DNA of 64,000 nucleotides from Bacillota bacterium. GTDB taxonomy: Bacteria; Bacillota; Clostridia; Peptostreptococcales; Acidaminobacteraceae. The stretch is taken from assembly GCA_020161295.1 (NCBI GenBank), contig JAIUOA010000001.1, positions 248,001-312,000 on the forward strand, read 5' to 3'. Of this stretch, positions 1 to 8,364 are shown one piece after another (positions within the stretch are counted from its first letter, which is position 1; each line of letters starts with the position of its first letter). The notes beneath the pieces were generated by a model. The model searched no databases. It worked only from the letters and a program-made list of their open reading frames with translations, and was not told the origin of the DNA. The translations under genes were made by a program, and so were the position numbers.

Positions 1-909
1 ATCAAATACAAATGTCTCGTCTTTAACCTTTGCAAGGACCTCTCCGGCCTTTCTAGGCCCGATATTTTTGAAGATGACGGCTAAATCCTCAATGGTGTAT
101 GACGACAAATTTCCGATGGTATCCACCAGTGAGCTTGCATTTTCCGAGCTGTATAAGTCTGAAATCTGAACTAGGTCCGCAATTCTCCTCTGATTAGCGC
201 TATAAGCGTTTCTTATGGAAGCCGCTTTTTCATCGCTAAGTGCGGCGAAAATCTTTTCTCGGTCGACTTGACTGAGCTGATACAATATGCTGACGGCGAC
301 ATCGTCCTCGATGAATTCGAAGATTTCAGCCGCATTCTTATGCCCGTTGATGCTATCTGCGATAATCGCTTCAACTTCAGTCACAGCAGCAGTTAATGGC
401 AATCCGGAGATGTATGCCGCCTTGGCCTTTAAATCCTCAGCTTGCTCTTCTGAGATTCCCTGAACCGTATTGCTGAGTGCATCCTTATTTACCGTCGCCT
501 CTCTAATAGCCTCAAGAATATTTTTGGTCTTATTCGGGTTGATTCTGAGCATGTCCTTAATCACGTCATCATACGCGCGCGCATCGTCCTTTTGGAGAAT
601 CAATAGTTTATCCACTGCCCTTGACGCGTCAAGCTTAAGCATATAGTCAGAAACCATTCGGATTTGCTCGACCTCTTCAGCACGCGTCGGAAACTTCTCA
701 AAATAGTCCCCCACTACACCAGGCATGTTAGACATGATGCCATTGACATTCAGTTTAAAATCCTTATTCAAAAAATAGAGCGTTCCCAATGCCAATAATG
801 GCGTCAGGAACAGTATGAGCAGGATGACTAGACAGCCACCTTTTCCCTTTGACTTTTTAGATGCCTCTGTTGATTCTGGTTTTTGACCTGCCGGTTTCTT
901 CTCAGCCAT
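1..909 (-). CDS. MotE/YlxF-like flagellar protein, 3' end cut off by window
   Basis: The open frame starts at an ATG (907-909) four bases upstream of fliJ's stop side and runs off the left edge, giving 303 codons with no stop. The first ~22 residues are Lys/Ala/Gly-rich and cytoplasmic, followed by one membrane segment (LVILLILFLTPLLALGTLYF). The rest is helical, with a region resembling the MgtE-N/FliG-middle fold (for example the LLILQKDDARAYDDVI segment). This is the architecture of YlxF/MotE-type proteins, which follow fliJ in Firmicutes and are thought to act near the motor or stator. Position after fliJ supports the call. Only the missing C terminus prevents a length comparison. Product class is fairly sure, exact role is inferred. 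Confidence 0.75.
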   Translation of the reverse strand, partial: MAEKKPAGQKPESTEASKKSKGKGGCLVILLILFLTPLLALGTLYFLNKDFKLNVNGIMSNMPGVVGDYFEKFPTRAEEVEQIRMVSDYMLKLDASRAVDKLLILQKDDARAYDDVIKDMLRINPNKTKNILEAIREATVNKDALSNTVQGISEEQAEDLKAKAAYISGLPLTAAVTEVEAIIADSINGHKNAAEIFEFIEDDVAVSILYQLSQVDREKIFAALSDEKAASIRNAYSANQRRIADLVQISDLYSSENASSLVDTIGNLSSYTIEDLAVIFKNIGPRKAGEVLAKVKDETFVFD

Positions 910-912
910 GTC

Positions 913-1362
913 TTATTCTCCATCCCGTTTGTTATTTGAAAAGTTGACCACTTCTTCTATCAGTTTGAAGTCCGCATCATTGATCGCCTGGACAAACTCT
1001 TGAAAAGCCTTCTCTTTCAGCTTTTCCATGATTTTTCTTTCTTTCATCGCTTCAACCAGTTTAACTTGCACCTTTTGGATTTCATGGGTAACCTGTTGAA
1101 TTTGCTCTAGAACCGCTTGAATTTGATCTTTATAATATCGTTTGCCCTGATTGATTTGGAACCGTTCATGATAGGTATCCCCTTCAGTCATCAAGGTTTC
1201 AATATGTTGATCATACTGCTGTGCACCTTCACGTAGTTCCGCTAGTCGATCATCCAGACGTTGCTTTTCAGCAATCAATTTGGCCAGTTCATTTTTGACG
1301 CGATCCTCATGATCGATTCGCATTTTTAAAACACTCTCGTACCTAAACTTGAATTTTTTCAT
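913..1362 (-). CDS. fliJ: Flagellar export chaperone/stalk protein FliJ
   Basis: A 149-residue, highly charged and almost entirely helical protein beginning MKKFKFRYESVLKMR, the typical FliJ opening. It has no membrane segment or signal peptide. FliJ is the coiled-coil stalk of the flagellar type III export ATPase: it sits in the FliI hexamer, resembles the F-ATPase gamma subunit and recycles export chaperones. Length equals the family norm (~147). It lies directly after fliI and before the motE-like gene, the usual order in Bacillus and Clostridia. Sequence conservation in the family is low, so the assignment rests on the N-terminal motif, coiled coil and position together. Confidence 0.92.
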   Translation of the reverse strand: MKKFKFRYESVLKMRIDHEDRVKNELAKLIAEKQRLDDRLAELREGAQQYDQHIETLMTEGDTYHERFQINQGKRYYKDQIQAVLEQIQQVTHEIQKVQVKLVEAMKERKIMEKLKEKAFQEFVQAINDADFKLIEEVVNFSNNKRDGE

Positions 1363-1402
1363 GAATCCTCACCATTTATTTGCCTGAACCAAACACGTTT
1401 AT

Positions 1403-2704
1403 TTATTGGATAATCTTTTTTAAATTTTCCAGGCTTTCTTCAAAGGTCGCACATTCCGTGGTTCTTTGCTTTAAAAACTTATTGAAGAAGTCGATTTTGG
1501 TGATGGCCAAATCGATATGGGGATTTGTTCCCTTCGCATAAGCGCCTATATTGATCAAATCCTCAGAGTTGCGATACGTCGCTAAAATTTCTTTAAACCT
1601 TAAAGCGGCCAGCAAATGTTCCTCGTCGACAATGTTTGGCATGACACGACTTGCACTGTCCAGAACATCTATCGCCGGATAATGACCTAGTGCCGCCAAA
1701 CGTCTCGTTAAAATGATATGGCCATCTAGAATACCGCGTACCGCATCAGAAATTGGTTCGTTAAAATCATCACCATCAACTAAGACCGTATATAGCCCCG
1801 TGATTGATCCAACTGCTGAGTTGCCCGCACGCTCTAGAAGTCTCGGGAGCACTGCAAATACAGATGGCGTATAGCCTCTAGTAACTGGTGGTTCACCTAT
1901 GGCGAGACCAATTTCCCGCTGAGCCATGGAAAATCGTGTTACCGAATCCATCATGAGGATGACGTTCTTGCCCTTATCTCTAAAGTATTCAGCGATGGAA
2001 GTGGCGATTAACGCAGCTTTCACACGGACAAGCGCTGGTTTGTCAGATGTGGCGACCACCACCACAGACCGTTTTAAGCCTTCTTCACCTAAGTCATTTT
2101 CGATGAACTCACGGACCTCACGTCCCCTCTCACCGACGAGTGCGATAACGTTTACATCGGCAGTCGTGTACTTGGCGATCATGCCTAACAAGGTACTTTT
2201 ACCGACGCCAGAACCGGCAAAAATACCGATTCTTTGTCCACGACCACAGGTCAGTAGGGCATCAAGCGTCCGGATTCCCAGCGGAATCGGTTCCACTATT
2301 TTGTCGCGGAACAATGGGTTTGGCGGATCGTTATTTGCAGGGTATTTTCGATCGACACTGGGTTTACCGAGTTCATCAATAGGGTTGCCCAAACCGTCCA
2401 GTATTCTCCCCAAAAGCTCCTCGGATACGTCTACCTGAAGCGCATGACCTGTGGCCACCACACGACTTCCTGGACCAATCCCCGTCATGTCACCTAGCGG
2501 CATGATCAGTACCTTATCCTGATTAAATCCAACCACTTCACCCTTGAGGGGCTGAATATTCTTGATGGGATAAATATCGCACACTTCACCGATTTCGACT
2601 GCAGGTCCGATGGATTCTATCATTAAGCCGATTATTTTAGACACGCGACCGCTAAATTTCAGCAGGTTGTTTTCTTTGATGGCACTTCTATATTTTTCCA
2701 GCAT
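1403..2704 (-). CDS. fliI: Flagellum-specific export ATPase FliI
   Basis: This ATPase energises type III export of rod, hook and filament subunits at the cytoplasmic base of the flagellum. Visible motifs are Walker A (FAGSGVGKSTLLGMIA), the conserved GERGREVREF, Walker B (VILMMDSVTRFSMAQREIGLA) and the GEPPVTRGYTPSVF signature. I place the start at ATG 2704, giving 433 residues. It has AAGGGTG at good spacing and leaves 17 residues before FSGRV, as in B. subtilis FliI. A GTG at 2713, overlapping fliH, is possible and would add three residues. It is translationally coupled to fliH. Length matches the family (~438). Confidence 0.97.
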   Translation of the reverse strand: MLEKYRSAIKENNLLKFSGRVSKIIGLMIESIGPAVEIGEVCDIYPIKNIQPLKGEVVGFNQDKVLIMPLGDMTGIGPGSRVVATGHALQVDVSEELLGRILDGLGNPIDELGKPSVDRKYPANNDPPNPLFRDKIVEPIPLGIRTLDALLTCGRGQRIGIFAGSGVGKSTLLGMIAKYTTADVNVIALVGERGREVREFIENDLGEEGLKRSVVVVATSDKPALVRVKAALIATSIAEYFRDKGKNVILMMDSVTRFSMAQREIGLAIGEPPVTRGYTPSVFAVLPRLLERAGNSAVGSITGLYTVLVDGDDFNEPISDAVRGILDGHIILTRRLAALGHYPAIDVLDSASRVMPNIVDEEHLLAALRFKEILATYRNSEDLINIGAYAKGTNPHIDLAITKIDFFNKFLKQRTTECATFEESLENLKKIIQ

Positions 2705-2705
2705 A

Positions 2706-3488
2706 TTACTCACCCTTTAACAGATCTTCAAACAGGGCCTTAATCTGACTCATTTGAGTCTGTATGCTACTGTCTATGCTCCCAGAATCCGTATCGATGA
2801 TGCACGAACCGTTGGGAAGTGTCGGATCGCGTTTGATCTCGATGTCCTCGATTTTATCACTGGAAGCAATCACCATGGGCTTTATGGAAAGCGCATGGTT
2901 ATAGTCTTCATTAGAAACGCGAATAGAGACCAGATGTGATTTTGTCACGCGACCAATTCCTTGCTTAATCAAGGTTTCAATTAAGGTCATATCTGTCTCT
3001 ACTTTATAATCCAGTACTTTTTCAATCGCATCCACGACGAGTTCGATCATCTCGGCTTCAGCGGAGCGCATCAGGTTTTCTCGCATCTGCTGCCACTCGC
3101 TTTTAATGTTGAGTGCTTCGTCGATTATTTGCTTCCCGATGACCTGACTATCTTCTATGCCTCTGTTATAGCCATCTTGATAGCCTTCTGCTTTCGACTG
3201 TTCCATGATGCCCTTCGCTTGATCATAAGCGTCCGATATAATGGCATCACTACTATTTTGAGCCGCAGCCATCTTATTTTCGTACTCAGCATCGGCCTCT
3301 TCTAGAATGCTCATGGCTTCACGTTTTGCAGACTCAATTAATTGATTGGCTGCCTCTGAAGCGTTAATCTCTTCTGAGGCAGCCATTTCTACCATCTCTC
3401 CCACGGAAAGATGCTCATTTAATTTAGTTGAAAGTACGAAAGTTTTATCATCTAGTACGACTCTGGAAGATTTGAAGATCTTAGACAA
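2706..3488 (-). CDS. fliH: Flagellar export ATPase regulator FliH
   Basis: A 260-residue protein: a variable N terminus, a long Ala/Glu-rich helical region (about residues 40-130) and a C-terminal V-ATPase subunit E-like domain. FliH binds FliI, restrains its ATPase and docks it to the C-ring. The start is a TTG overlapping the fliG stop codon by eight bases; the purine-rich end of fliG supplies a GGAGGAGATGAG ribosome site somewhat far upstream, so coupling is likely. The family is poorly conserved, so identification rests on gene order between fliG and fliI plus the helical composition. The TTG start is less certain than the product. Confidence 0.92.
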   Translation of the reverse strand: MSKIFKSSRVVLDDKTFVLSTKLNEHLSVGEMVEMAASEEINASEAANQLIESAKREAMSILEEADAEYENKMAAAQNSSDAIISDAYDQAKGIMEQSKAEGYQDGYNRGIEDSQVIGKQIIDEALNIKSEWQQMRENLMRSAEAEMIELVVDAIEKVLDYKVETDMTLIETLIKQGIGRVTKSHLVSIRVSNEDYNHALSIKPMVIASSDKIEDIEIKRDPTLPNGSCIIDTDSGSIDSSIQTQMSQIKALFEDLLKGE

Positions 3489-4494
3489 TTAACTCATCTC
3501 CTCCGCCTCTGGCGATTATGATTTCATTAGCCTCTTCGAGCTTTCTAATGATATTAACGATTTTTTGTTGTGCTTCTTCAACATCACGCAAACGAACAGG
3601 TCCCATAAAGTCCATATCCTCGCGTAACATTTCCGCCATACGTTTTGACATATTGGCGAAGATCATCTCCTTCACCTCATCCGTTGCACCCTTAAGCGCA
3701 ATAGCAAGGTCGCTGTTGTCCACTTCGCGGATAAACCTTTGGATACCCACACTGTCGAGATTGACGATATCCTCGAAAACGAACATTTTCTTACGAATCT
3801 CCTCAACCAATTCAGCATTCTGAATTTCCAATGTTTCAAGTATATATTTTTCAGTACCACGGTCAACAGAGTTGAGGATATCCACGATACACTGGATGCC
3901 ACCTGTGGCCGAGTAATCCTGAGTAACCATGGAGGATAGCTTTCGCTCTAATACGAGCTCAACTTCTTTTATGATTTCAGGCGAGGTACTGCCCATGGTT
4001 GCGATTCTCTGAGCGACATCTGCCTGCTTTTCCTGAGGCAAGGCAGAAAGCACTTGTGCGGATTGGTTTGGGTTCAAATAGGATAGGATGAGCGCTAGCG
4101 TTTGTGGATGCTCATTTTGAATAAAGTTCAAAAGCTGGTTGGCATCCGTCTTTTTGACGAAGTCAAATGGCTTGACTTGCAATGATGAGGTTAGCTTATT
4201 GATGATTTCAAGCGCCTTTTGAGATCCCATGGCCTTCTCGAGAACTTCCTTAGCGTAATTGATACCACCCTCAGATATAAATTCTTGAGCAAGGCAGACT
4301 TGGTAAAACTCTTCAAGTACCGCTTCGCGTTCTTCTGGTGTGATGCGGTTGACATTGGCAATCTCCAATGTCAACTCTTCAATTTCATCATCATGCATAT
4401 GGCTAAACAATGCTGCAGAACGTTCAGGACCTAACGCGATTAACAATATCGCCGCTTTGGTCTTTCCGGTCAATTTGCCCTTTTTAGTCGCCAT
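3481..4494 (-). CDS. fliG: Flagellar motor switch protein FliG
   Basis: FliG is the C-ring protein that contacts the MotAB stator and carries torque and switching. The 337-residue product has the expected three parts: an N-terminal FliF-binding domain (LTGKTKAAILLIALGPERSAALFSH is split here by its hallmark AALLIALG-type helix), a middle domain with the EHPQ motif (NEHPQTLALILSYL), and a C-terminal domain with charged torque helices (FANMSKRMAEMLREDMDFMG, then RLRDVEEAQQKIV). Length matches the family (~338). It sits eight bases after fliF and overlaps fliH, so the three are one transcript. Confidence 0.98.
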   Translation of the reverse strand: MATKKGKLTGKTKAAILLIALGPERSAALFSHMHDDEIEELTLEIANVNRITPEEREAVLEEFYQVCLAQEFISEGGINYAKEVLEKAMGSQKALEIINKLTSSLQVKPFDFVKKTDANQLLNFIQNEHPQTLALILSYLNPNQSAQVLSALPQEKQADVAQRIATMGSTSPEIIKEVELVLERKLSSMVTQDYSATGGIQCIVDILNSVDRGTEKYILETLEIQNAELVEEIRKKMFVFEDIVNLDSVGIQRFIREVDNSDLAIALKGATDEVKEMIFANMSKRMAEMLREDMDFMGPVRLRDVEEAQQKIVNIIRKLEEANEIIIARGGGDELIV

Positions 4495-4502
4495 TTTGCC
4501 TC

Positions 4503-6056
4503 CTAGTTATCGTTTAGCCACGCTCTTAATAATGCAGAAGCGGCTTCTGGATTCGTATCAACGAATTTTTCAATATGATATTTTGGACTGCCTTTATCTT
4601 CTTGGAAGGCTTCAATTTCATCAAGTGTGCGTTCTTCCTCGGCCACTTGCATCGCAGCACGCTCAGCTTCTTCTCTCTTCTTCTTCCTTCTGCTGAGGAG
4701 AAGTACTGTGGCTATAACGGCAACCACCGTCACGAGGCTGACGATGACGATCACGATGATCGGAACCCCGAACAAAGTACCGGCGGTGTCTTGACCTGTA
4801 TAAACATCATAAAACTCCATTGGATCTGGGAACTCTTGAACGAGAACCTGAATGCTATTGTCTACAGTTCCCGCAGACATGGCAATCAGTTTAACGAGCT
4901 CATTTTTATGCTCATCGGTCATCTGACCGTCCACTAGTGCTTTCGAATTGAGAAGGACCCCTATGGACAACGTCTTTATTTCACCCTGTGCTTTTACGAT
5001 TTCTCTATAGGTTTCGTTTAATTCATAATTTAAGGTTTCACTGGCTTTTTCATAAGAAGAACCCGATTGGTCCCCTTCAGTGACTGAAGTCGCTTCACCG
5101 GTATTGGAATCTGTTCCGGCGACACCGGTTGCGCCTGCGTCGTTCAAAACATTCTCTTTTATGGTGGTCGCGCTTCTGACCATGCCTTGAATCTCACCTT
5201 CAACCGGTGGGCTAAAAAGCTTTTGCGTTTCTGTCTGCTGGTTAAAATCCAGTGTAAGATTTGGCTGGACTTCAACATTGCCTACACCGTAAATTTTTTC
5301 TAAGAATGTCGTCAAATCTTGCTGTAGCTGTTTCTGAACGCGTTGTTGCAAATCATACTGCGTATTCGCCGAAAACTCGCCAGAATCTTCTTGATTATTA
5401 AGCTGAATACCTGTCGCATCAAGAACTGTAACATTTTCAGCATTCAAGTTTTTAACGGAATAGACGATTAAATTCACGATGCCGCTCACCTGCTCAGGGC
5501 TGAGCGTTTGACCACGTTTTAAACTCAGAACGACAGAGGCTTTTGATTCGACTTCGTCATTGACGAAATAATTGCTCTCTTTCGGAATTTGCAAAATAAC
5601 AGTGGCATTTTCAACAGCGGTGATGGTTTCGATGGATTGCTCGACCTTAGCTGCCTGCGCCTGGATATACATCTGCTCACGCGTTTGTGAGGTCATGGTA
5701 ATAGACTCGCTGCTAAAGACATCATCCCATCCAAAATTACCCGCCTCAACAGATACAGCAAGCTCCATGCGCGCTTTAGAAACGTCAGCTTCTGGCACGG
5801 AAATCACGGTCGTGTCATTACTGTCACGCCATTCAATGCCGAGCTCATCAAGTTTTGCAGTAATCTCCTGCGCTTCTATTGCCGTGAGTCCACGAGCAAT
5901 TTCGACATATTCAGTTCTAGTGACCATCAAAATACCAACGGTCAAAAGTAAAACTGCGCCGACCAAACCAGCAATCAATAGGATTTTTCTATTTCTCGTC
6001 AGTCCATTAAAAAATGTTAAAAGTCTCTCGCGCAGTTGATTGAATAGATTTGCCAT
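4503..6056 (-). CDS. fliF: Flagellar MS-ring protein FliF
   Basis: FliF forms the membrane MS-ring that houses the export gate and anchors the rotor. The 517 residues show a short cytoplasmic N terminus, membrane helix 1 (about residues 25-46, LLIAGLVGAVLLLTVGILMV), a large extracytoplasmic YscJ-type ring domain, a second helix (about residues 428-452, IIVIVIVSLVTVVAVIATVLLL) and a cytoplasmic tail ending VDTNPEAASALLRAWLND, the typical FliG-binding segment. A Ser/Gly/Thr-rich stretch near residues 295-330 looks like the disordered loop of the family. Ribosome site AAGAGGT is well spaced. Length is normal (~520-560). Confidence 0.98.
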   Translation of the reverse strand: MANLFNQLRERLLTFFNGLTRNRKILLIAGLVGAVLLLTVGILMVTRTEYVEIARGLTAIEAQEITAKLDELGIEWRDSNDTTVISVPEADVSKARMELAVSVEAGNFGWDDVFSSESITMTSQTREQMYIQAQAAKVEQSIETITAVENATVILQIPKESNYFVNDEVESKASVVLSLKRGQTLSPEQVSGIVNLIVYSVKNLNAENVTVLDATGIQLNNQEDSGEFSANTQYDLQQRVQKQLQQDLTTFLEKIYGVGNVEVQPNLTLDFNQQTETQKLFSPPVEGEIQGMVRSATTIKENVLNDAGATGVAGTDSNTGEATSVTEGDQSGSSYEKASETLNYELNETYREIVKAQGEIKTLSIGVLLNSKALVDGQMTDEHKNELVKLIAMSAGTVDNSIQVLVQEFPDPMEFYDVYTGQDTAGTLFGVPIIVIVIVSLVTVVAVIATVLLLSRRKKKREEAERAAMQVAEEERTLDEIEAFQEDKGSPKYHIEKFVDTNPEAASALLRAWLNDN

Positions 6057-6076
6057 CTAAATACCTCTTATGGGGT

Positions 6077-6379
6077 TTATAATTGTAATCTCATGATTTC
6101 GTTATAGGCTGCTAGGACTTTGTTGGTCACTTCTACGGCTAAATTGATAGATAAATCCGCTTTCATGGCGGCGATGGTCACATCGGAGATGTTGTCGATG
6201 GCACCGATGGAGAACAAATTGTCCATCTTCTCGGCATACAATTGATCATCGCTCACCTTTTGAATGGATTTGGTCAGGAGTTCAGAGAAGTTTACCGCTT
6301 CCGATTCTAGGCCCTTATTGATTTCCATCAATTTTTTATCTTTTACGAGGATCGAGTTATGCAACTGATCAATCTTCAT
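6077..6379 (-). CDS. fliE: Flagellar hook-basal body adapter FliE
   Basis: A 100-residue protein with the conserved C-terminal block DVTIAAMKADLSINLAVEVTNKVLAAYNEIMRLQL, quoted here in essence: AAMKAD, then LAVEVTNKV, then AYNEIM. FliE joins the MS-ring to the proximal rod and is the first substrate of the flagellar export gate. The N-terminal third is divergent, as usual. Length equals the family norm (~104). It lies between flgC and fliF, the canonical Firmicute order, with a GGTGA ribosome site. The slightly larger gap to flgC (about 70 bases) shows no terminator. Confidence 0.96.
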   Translation of the reverse strand: MKIDQLHNSILVKDKKLMEINKGLESEAVNFSELLTKSIQKVSDDQLYAEKMDNLFSIGAIDNISDVTIAAMKADLSINLAVEVTNKVLAAYNEIMRLQL

Positions 6380-6450
6380 CTCGTCACCACCCCACTATTA
6401 ATGCGTTATAACCACTAGTATACATGAATTCGTTCAAAAAAACGCCTAGA

Positions 6451-6891
6451 CTATTTACCTATTTCAAGTGCCTTCATCGCCATGGCTTTAGTCGTATTGA
6501 CAGCCGTAATATTTGCTTCATACGCACGCGATGCAGAAATCATATTGATCATCTCGTTAACGACTTCTACGTTTGGTAAGCTAACATACCCTTCTTCATC
6601 TGCATCAGGGTGGTTTGGATTATATTCTTTCTTAAAGGGAGATTGATCTTCCACGATACCGGCTACTTCTACGCCGTTACCAAGCCCTCTAGCCCCCTTT
6701 GCTACCTCTAGCATTTGCTGAAACGAATCTGCTTCTTGTGCTCTAAAAACGGCAACTTTTCTTCTATAGGGCGTACCACTTGCCGTTCTAGTTACGTTGG
6801 CATTTGCGATATTTTCGGAAATCAAATCCATTCTAAGGCGCTCTGCTGTTAACCCCGTGGCGCTTACGTTAATCGAATTAAAAAAGCTCAT
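6451..6891 (-). CDS. flgC: Flagellar proximal rod protein FlgC
   Basis: FlgC is one of the proximal rod subunits assembled above FliE. The N terminus (SFFNSINVSATGLTAERLRM) carries the rod/hook family motif, followed by the ENIANANVTRT element. The C terminus (VNEMINMISASRAYEANITA) is the conserved SRAYEAN block of the rod/hook/filament axial family. At 146 residues it matches FlgC (~150). There is no signal peptide, in line with type III export. It is twelve bases from flgB and has a GGAGG site. Confidence 0.97.
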   Translation of the reverse strand: MSFFNSINVSATGLTAERLRMDLISENIANANVTRTASGTPYRRKVAVFRAQEADSFQQMLEVAKGARGLGNGVEVAGIVEDQSPFKKEYNPNHPDADEEGYVSLPNVEVVNEMINMISASRAYEANITAVNTTKAMAMKALEIGK

Positions 6892-6902
6892 GTGATGCCT
6901 CC

Positions 6903-7301
6903 TTATTTATTGATGTTAAAGGATGCTTTAATTCTGGCAAACTGACCATTGACTTGATTGACTACTGTATTATAATATATCGTATTTTTAGCCATTTCAG
7001 CGTTCTCAACATCGATGTCCACGTTATTATCATCTACGCGATAGCTGTTTTGCCCCATGGTTTCGACACTGATTTCAGATGGCACATTGGCATCCATATG
7101 CTTCACGTTTGTTTTGGTCATCTTGACCGATTGATTCAAATCAATTTGATTTTGAAGAACCTCTTGAAAATTCACAGTCTGTCGTTTATAGCCAGGCGTA
7201 TTCACATTCGCGATATTATTGGCGATGGCGCTATTTTTCAGCCACGACCCACTAAGTGCTTTTCCCATAAAATCTATATTTCTAAATGAGTTTTTTAACA
7301 T
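6903..7301 (-). CDS. flgB: Flagellar proximal rod protein FlgB
   Basis: FlgB is the first rod subunit and first gene of this flagellar operon. Motifs: LKNSAIANNIANVNTPGYKR, the rod-family ANNIANVNTPGYK signature, and the C-terminal KNTIYYNTVVNQVNGQFARI. An upstream ATG at 7316 would add five residues, but it lies inside the ribosome site: GGAGGTG sits six bases before the ATG at 7301, which I take as the start (132 residues, family ~130). A 277-base gap containing the codY terminator lies upstream, so an operon promoter is expected there, although I could not identify it convincingly. Confidence 0.96.
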   Translation of the reverse strand: MLKNSFRNIDFMGKALSGSWLKNSAIANNIANVNTPGYKRQTVNFQEVLQNQIDLNQSVKMTKTNVKHMDANVPSEISVETMGQNSYRVDDNNVDIDVENAEMAKNTIYYNTVVNQVNGQFARIKASFNINK

Positions 7302-7578
7302 CAAAAACACCTCCATTCGATCCTGTTTTGTAATATATCGGTTAAATCATCCAATTTGATGAATAAACATCGATTTTCGTTACAAACACATGAATCAAAT
7401 TAACAAACACTAGATATACTTTCCTAACCTATATTTTAAACTATATATTGTAGAAAATAAAGAGTTTTTAAGTGAAACCGCCTATTTTGAAGGAATTTAA
7501 TGGATTTTCTCACTAAAAAAAGAAGCGTGATTCAGAATCTGATAAGATTCACGTAATCACGCTAAACTTTTAAGTTAA
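7302..7578 (-). other. Intergenic region between codY and the flagellar operon
   Basis: This 277-base AT-rich gap is the longest gene-free stretch of the window. It holds the codY terminator at its right end (7514-7563) and should contain the flgB promoter. Several AT-rich hexamers are present but none makes a convincing 17-base-spaced pair, and a sigma-28-like -10 (ACCGATAT) lacks its partner. No open frame is seen. Confidence 0.6.
7514..7563 (-). terminator. Rho-independent terminator after codY
   Basis: On the minus strand a nine-base stem AGCGTGATT/AATCACGCT encloses a second stem GAATC/GATTC and is followed by TCTTTTTTTAG. It lies just past the codY stop codon and separates topA-codY transcription from the flagellar operon. 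Confidence 0.88.
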
Positions 7579-8355
7579 CTAATTCTTAATTTTTGCGAGT
7601 TCATCTAATAAATGCTCGTTTAAAACCTTGATATAGGTGCCCTTCATTCCAAGTGATCGCGTTTCAATTACACCGGCACTCTCAAACTTTCTAAGGGCAT
7701 TTACGATAACCGAACGCGTAATTCCTGCTTTATCAGCAATCTTACTTGCAATCAGTAGTCCTTCATCGCCGTTAAGCTCATCAAAAATATGAATGACAGC
7801 CTCGAACTCCGAGTAGGATAAAGTACTGATGGCCATTTGAACCACGGCCTTCTTACGAATTACCTCTTCTTGCGCATCATTCTTAGCCCTAATAATTTCG
7901 AGCCCGATAATGGTTGCTGCATATTCTGCTAAGATGAGATCTTCTTCGAGATAACTATGGTCTCTTCTGGCGATGATGAAGGTCGCGAGACGTTGCGCAT
8001 TTCCGATAACTGGGACAATCGTCACAAATTTCGAATAGCTTCCCAAATCGTTTTTAAAAATCTCGATTAGTTTGTCTTCCGTGATATTAAAGAGCGTTTC
8101 ATTAATTTTTAAAAGCTGTGCTTGTTCTTCTGAATTGTAGAAATGTTCGCCGCCATCCGTCAATACGACCGCACTATCGTCGCGGTCATACAAACTAACG
8201 CCTAAAATTTTTCCCTTTTTGCTGACGACATAAACATTGGAATCCAATATATTCATGATCGTCGTACACAAATCCTTAAAAGAAAGATGTGTTGCTCCAG
8301 ATGTCTGTAAAATGGTGTTCAGTTTCCTCATTTTGCTTAATATTGCGCTCTCCAA
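7579..8355 (-). CDS. codY: GTP- and branched-chain-amino-acid-sensing repressor CodY
   Basis: CodY is the pleiotropic nutrient-status repressor of low-GC Gram-positives; it binds DNA when loaded with isoleucine, leucine or valine and GTP. The 258 residues fit the family exactly: an N-terminal GAF-type effector domain (KMRKLNTILQTSG onward) and a C-terminal winged helix (ASKIADKAGITRSVIVNALRK, with SLGMKGTYIKVLN). The start is TTG at 8353-8355, with GGAGG five to six bases away; no ATG fits better, since the next Met is at residue 9. It follows topA by nine bases and precedes the flagellar operon. In B. subtilis the fla/che operon is a CodY target. Confidence 0.97.
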   Translation of the reverse strand: MESAILSKMRKLNTILQTSGATHLSFKDLCTTIMNILDSNVYVVSKKGKILGVSLYDRDDSAVVLTDGGEHFYNSEEQAQLLKINETLFNITEDKLIEIFKNDLGSYSKFVTIVPVIGNAQRLATFIIARRDHSYLEEDLILAEYAATIIGLEIIRAKNDAQEEVIRKKAVVQMAISTLSYSEFEAVIHIFDELNGDEGLLIASKIADKAGITRSVIVNALRKFESAGVIETRSLGMKGTYIKVLNEHLLDELAKIKN

Positions 8356-8364
8356 TTTATCCTC

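Noticed and set aside
1926..2438. Long plus-strand open frame opposite fliI
   Set aside because: It lies wholly antisense to a conserved gene, has no ribosome site and low-complexity Ser/Thr/Pro-rich composition typical of shadow frames.
5572..6039. Plus-strand open frame opposite fliF
   Set aside because: Antisense to conserved codons, no ribosome site, no family resemblance. The same applies to other plus-strand frames inside 1-31 kb, such as 21818-22228 and 20675-21121.
7335..7342. ACCGATAT on the minus strand before flgB, like a sigma-28 -10
   Set aside because: No TAAA-type -35 is found 14-16 bases upstream, so it does not make a promoter.
7302..7513. Search for a CodY box (AATTTTCWGAAAATT) before flgB
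   Set aside because: No match with three or fewer mismatches was seen by eye; AT-richness alone is not evidence.
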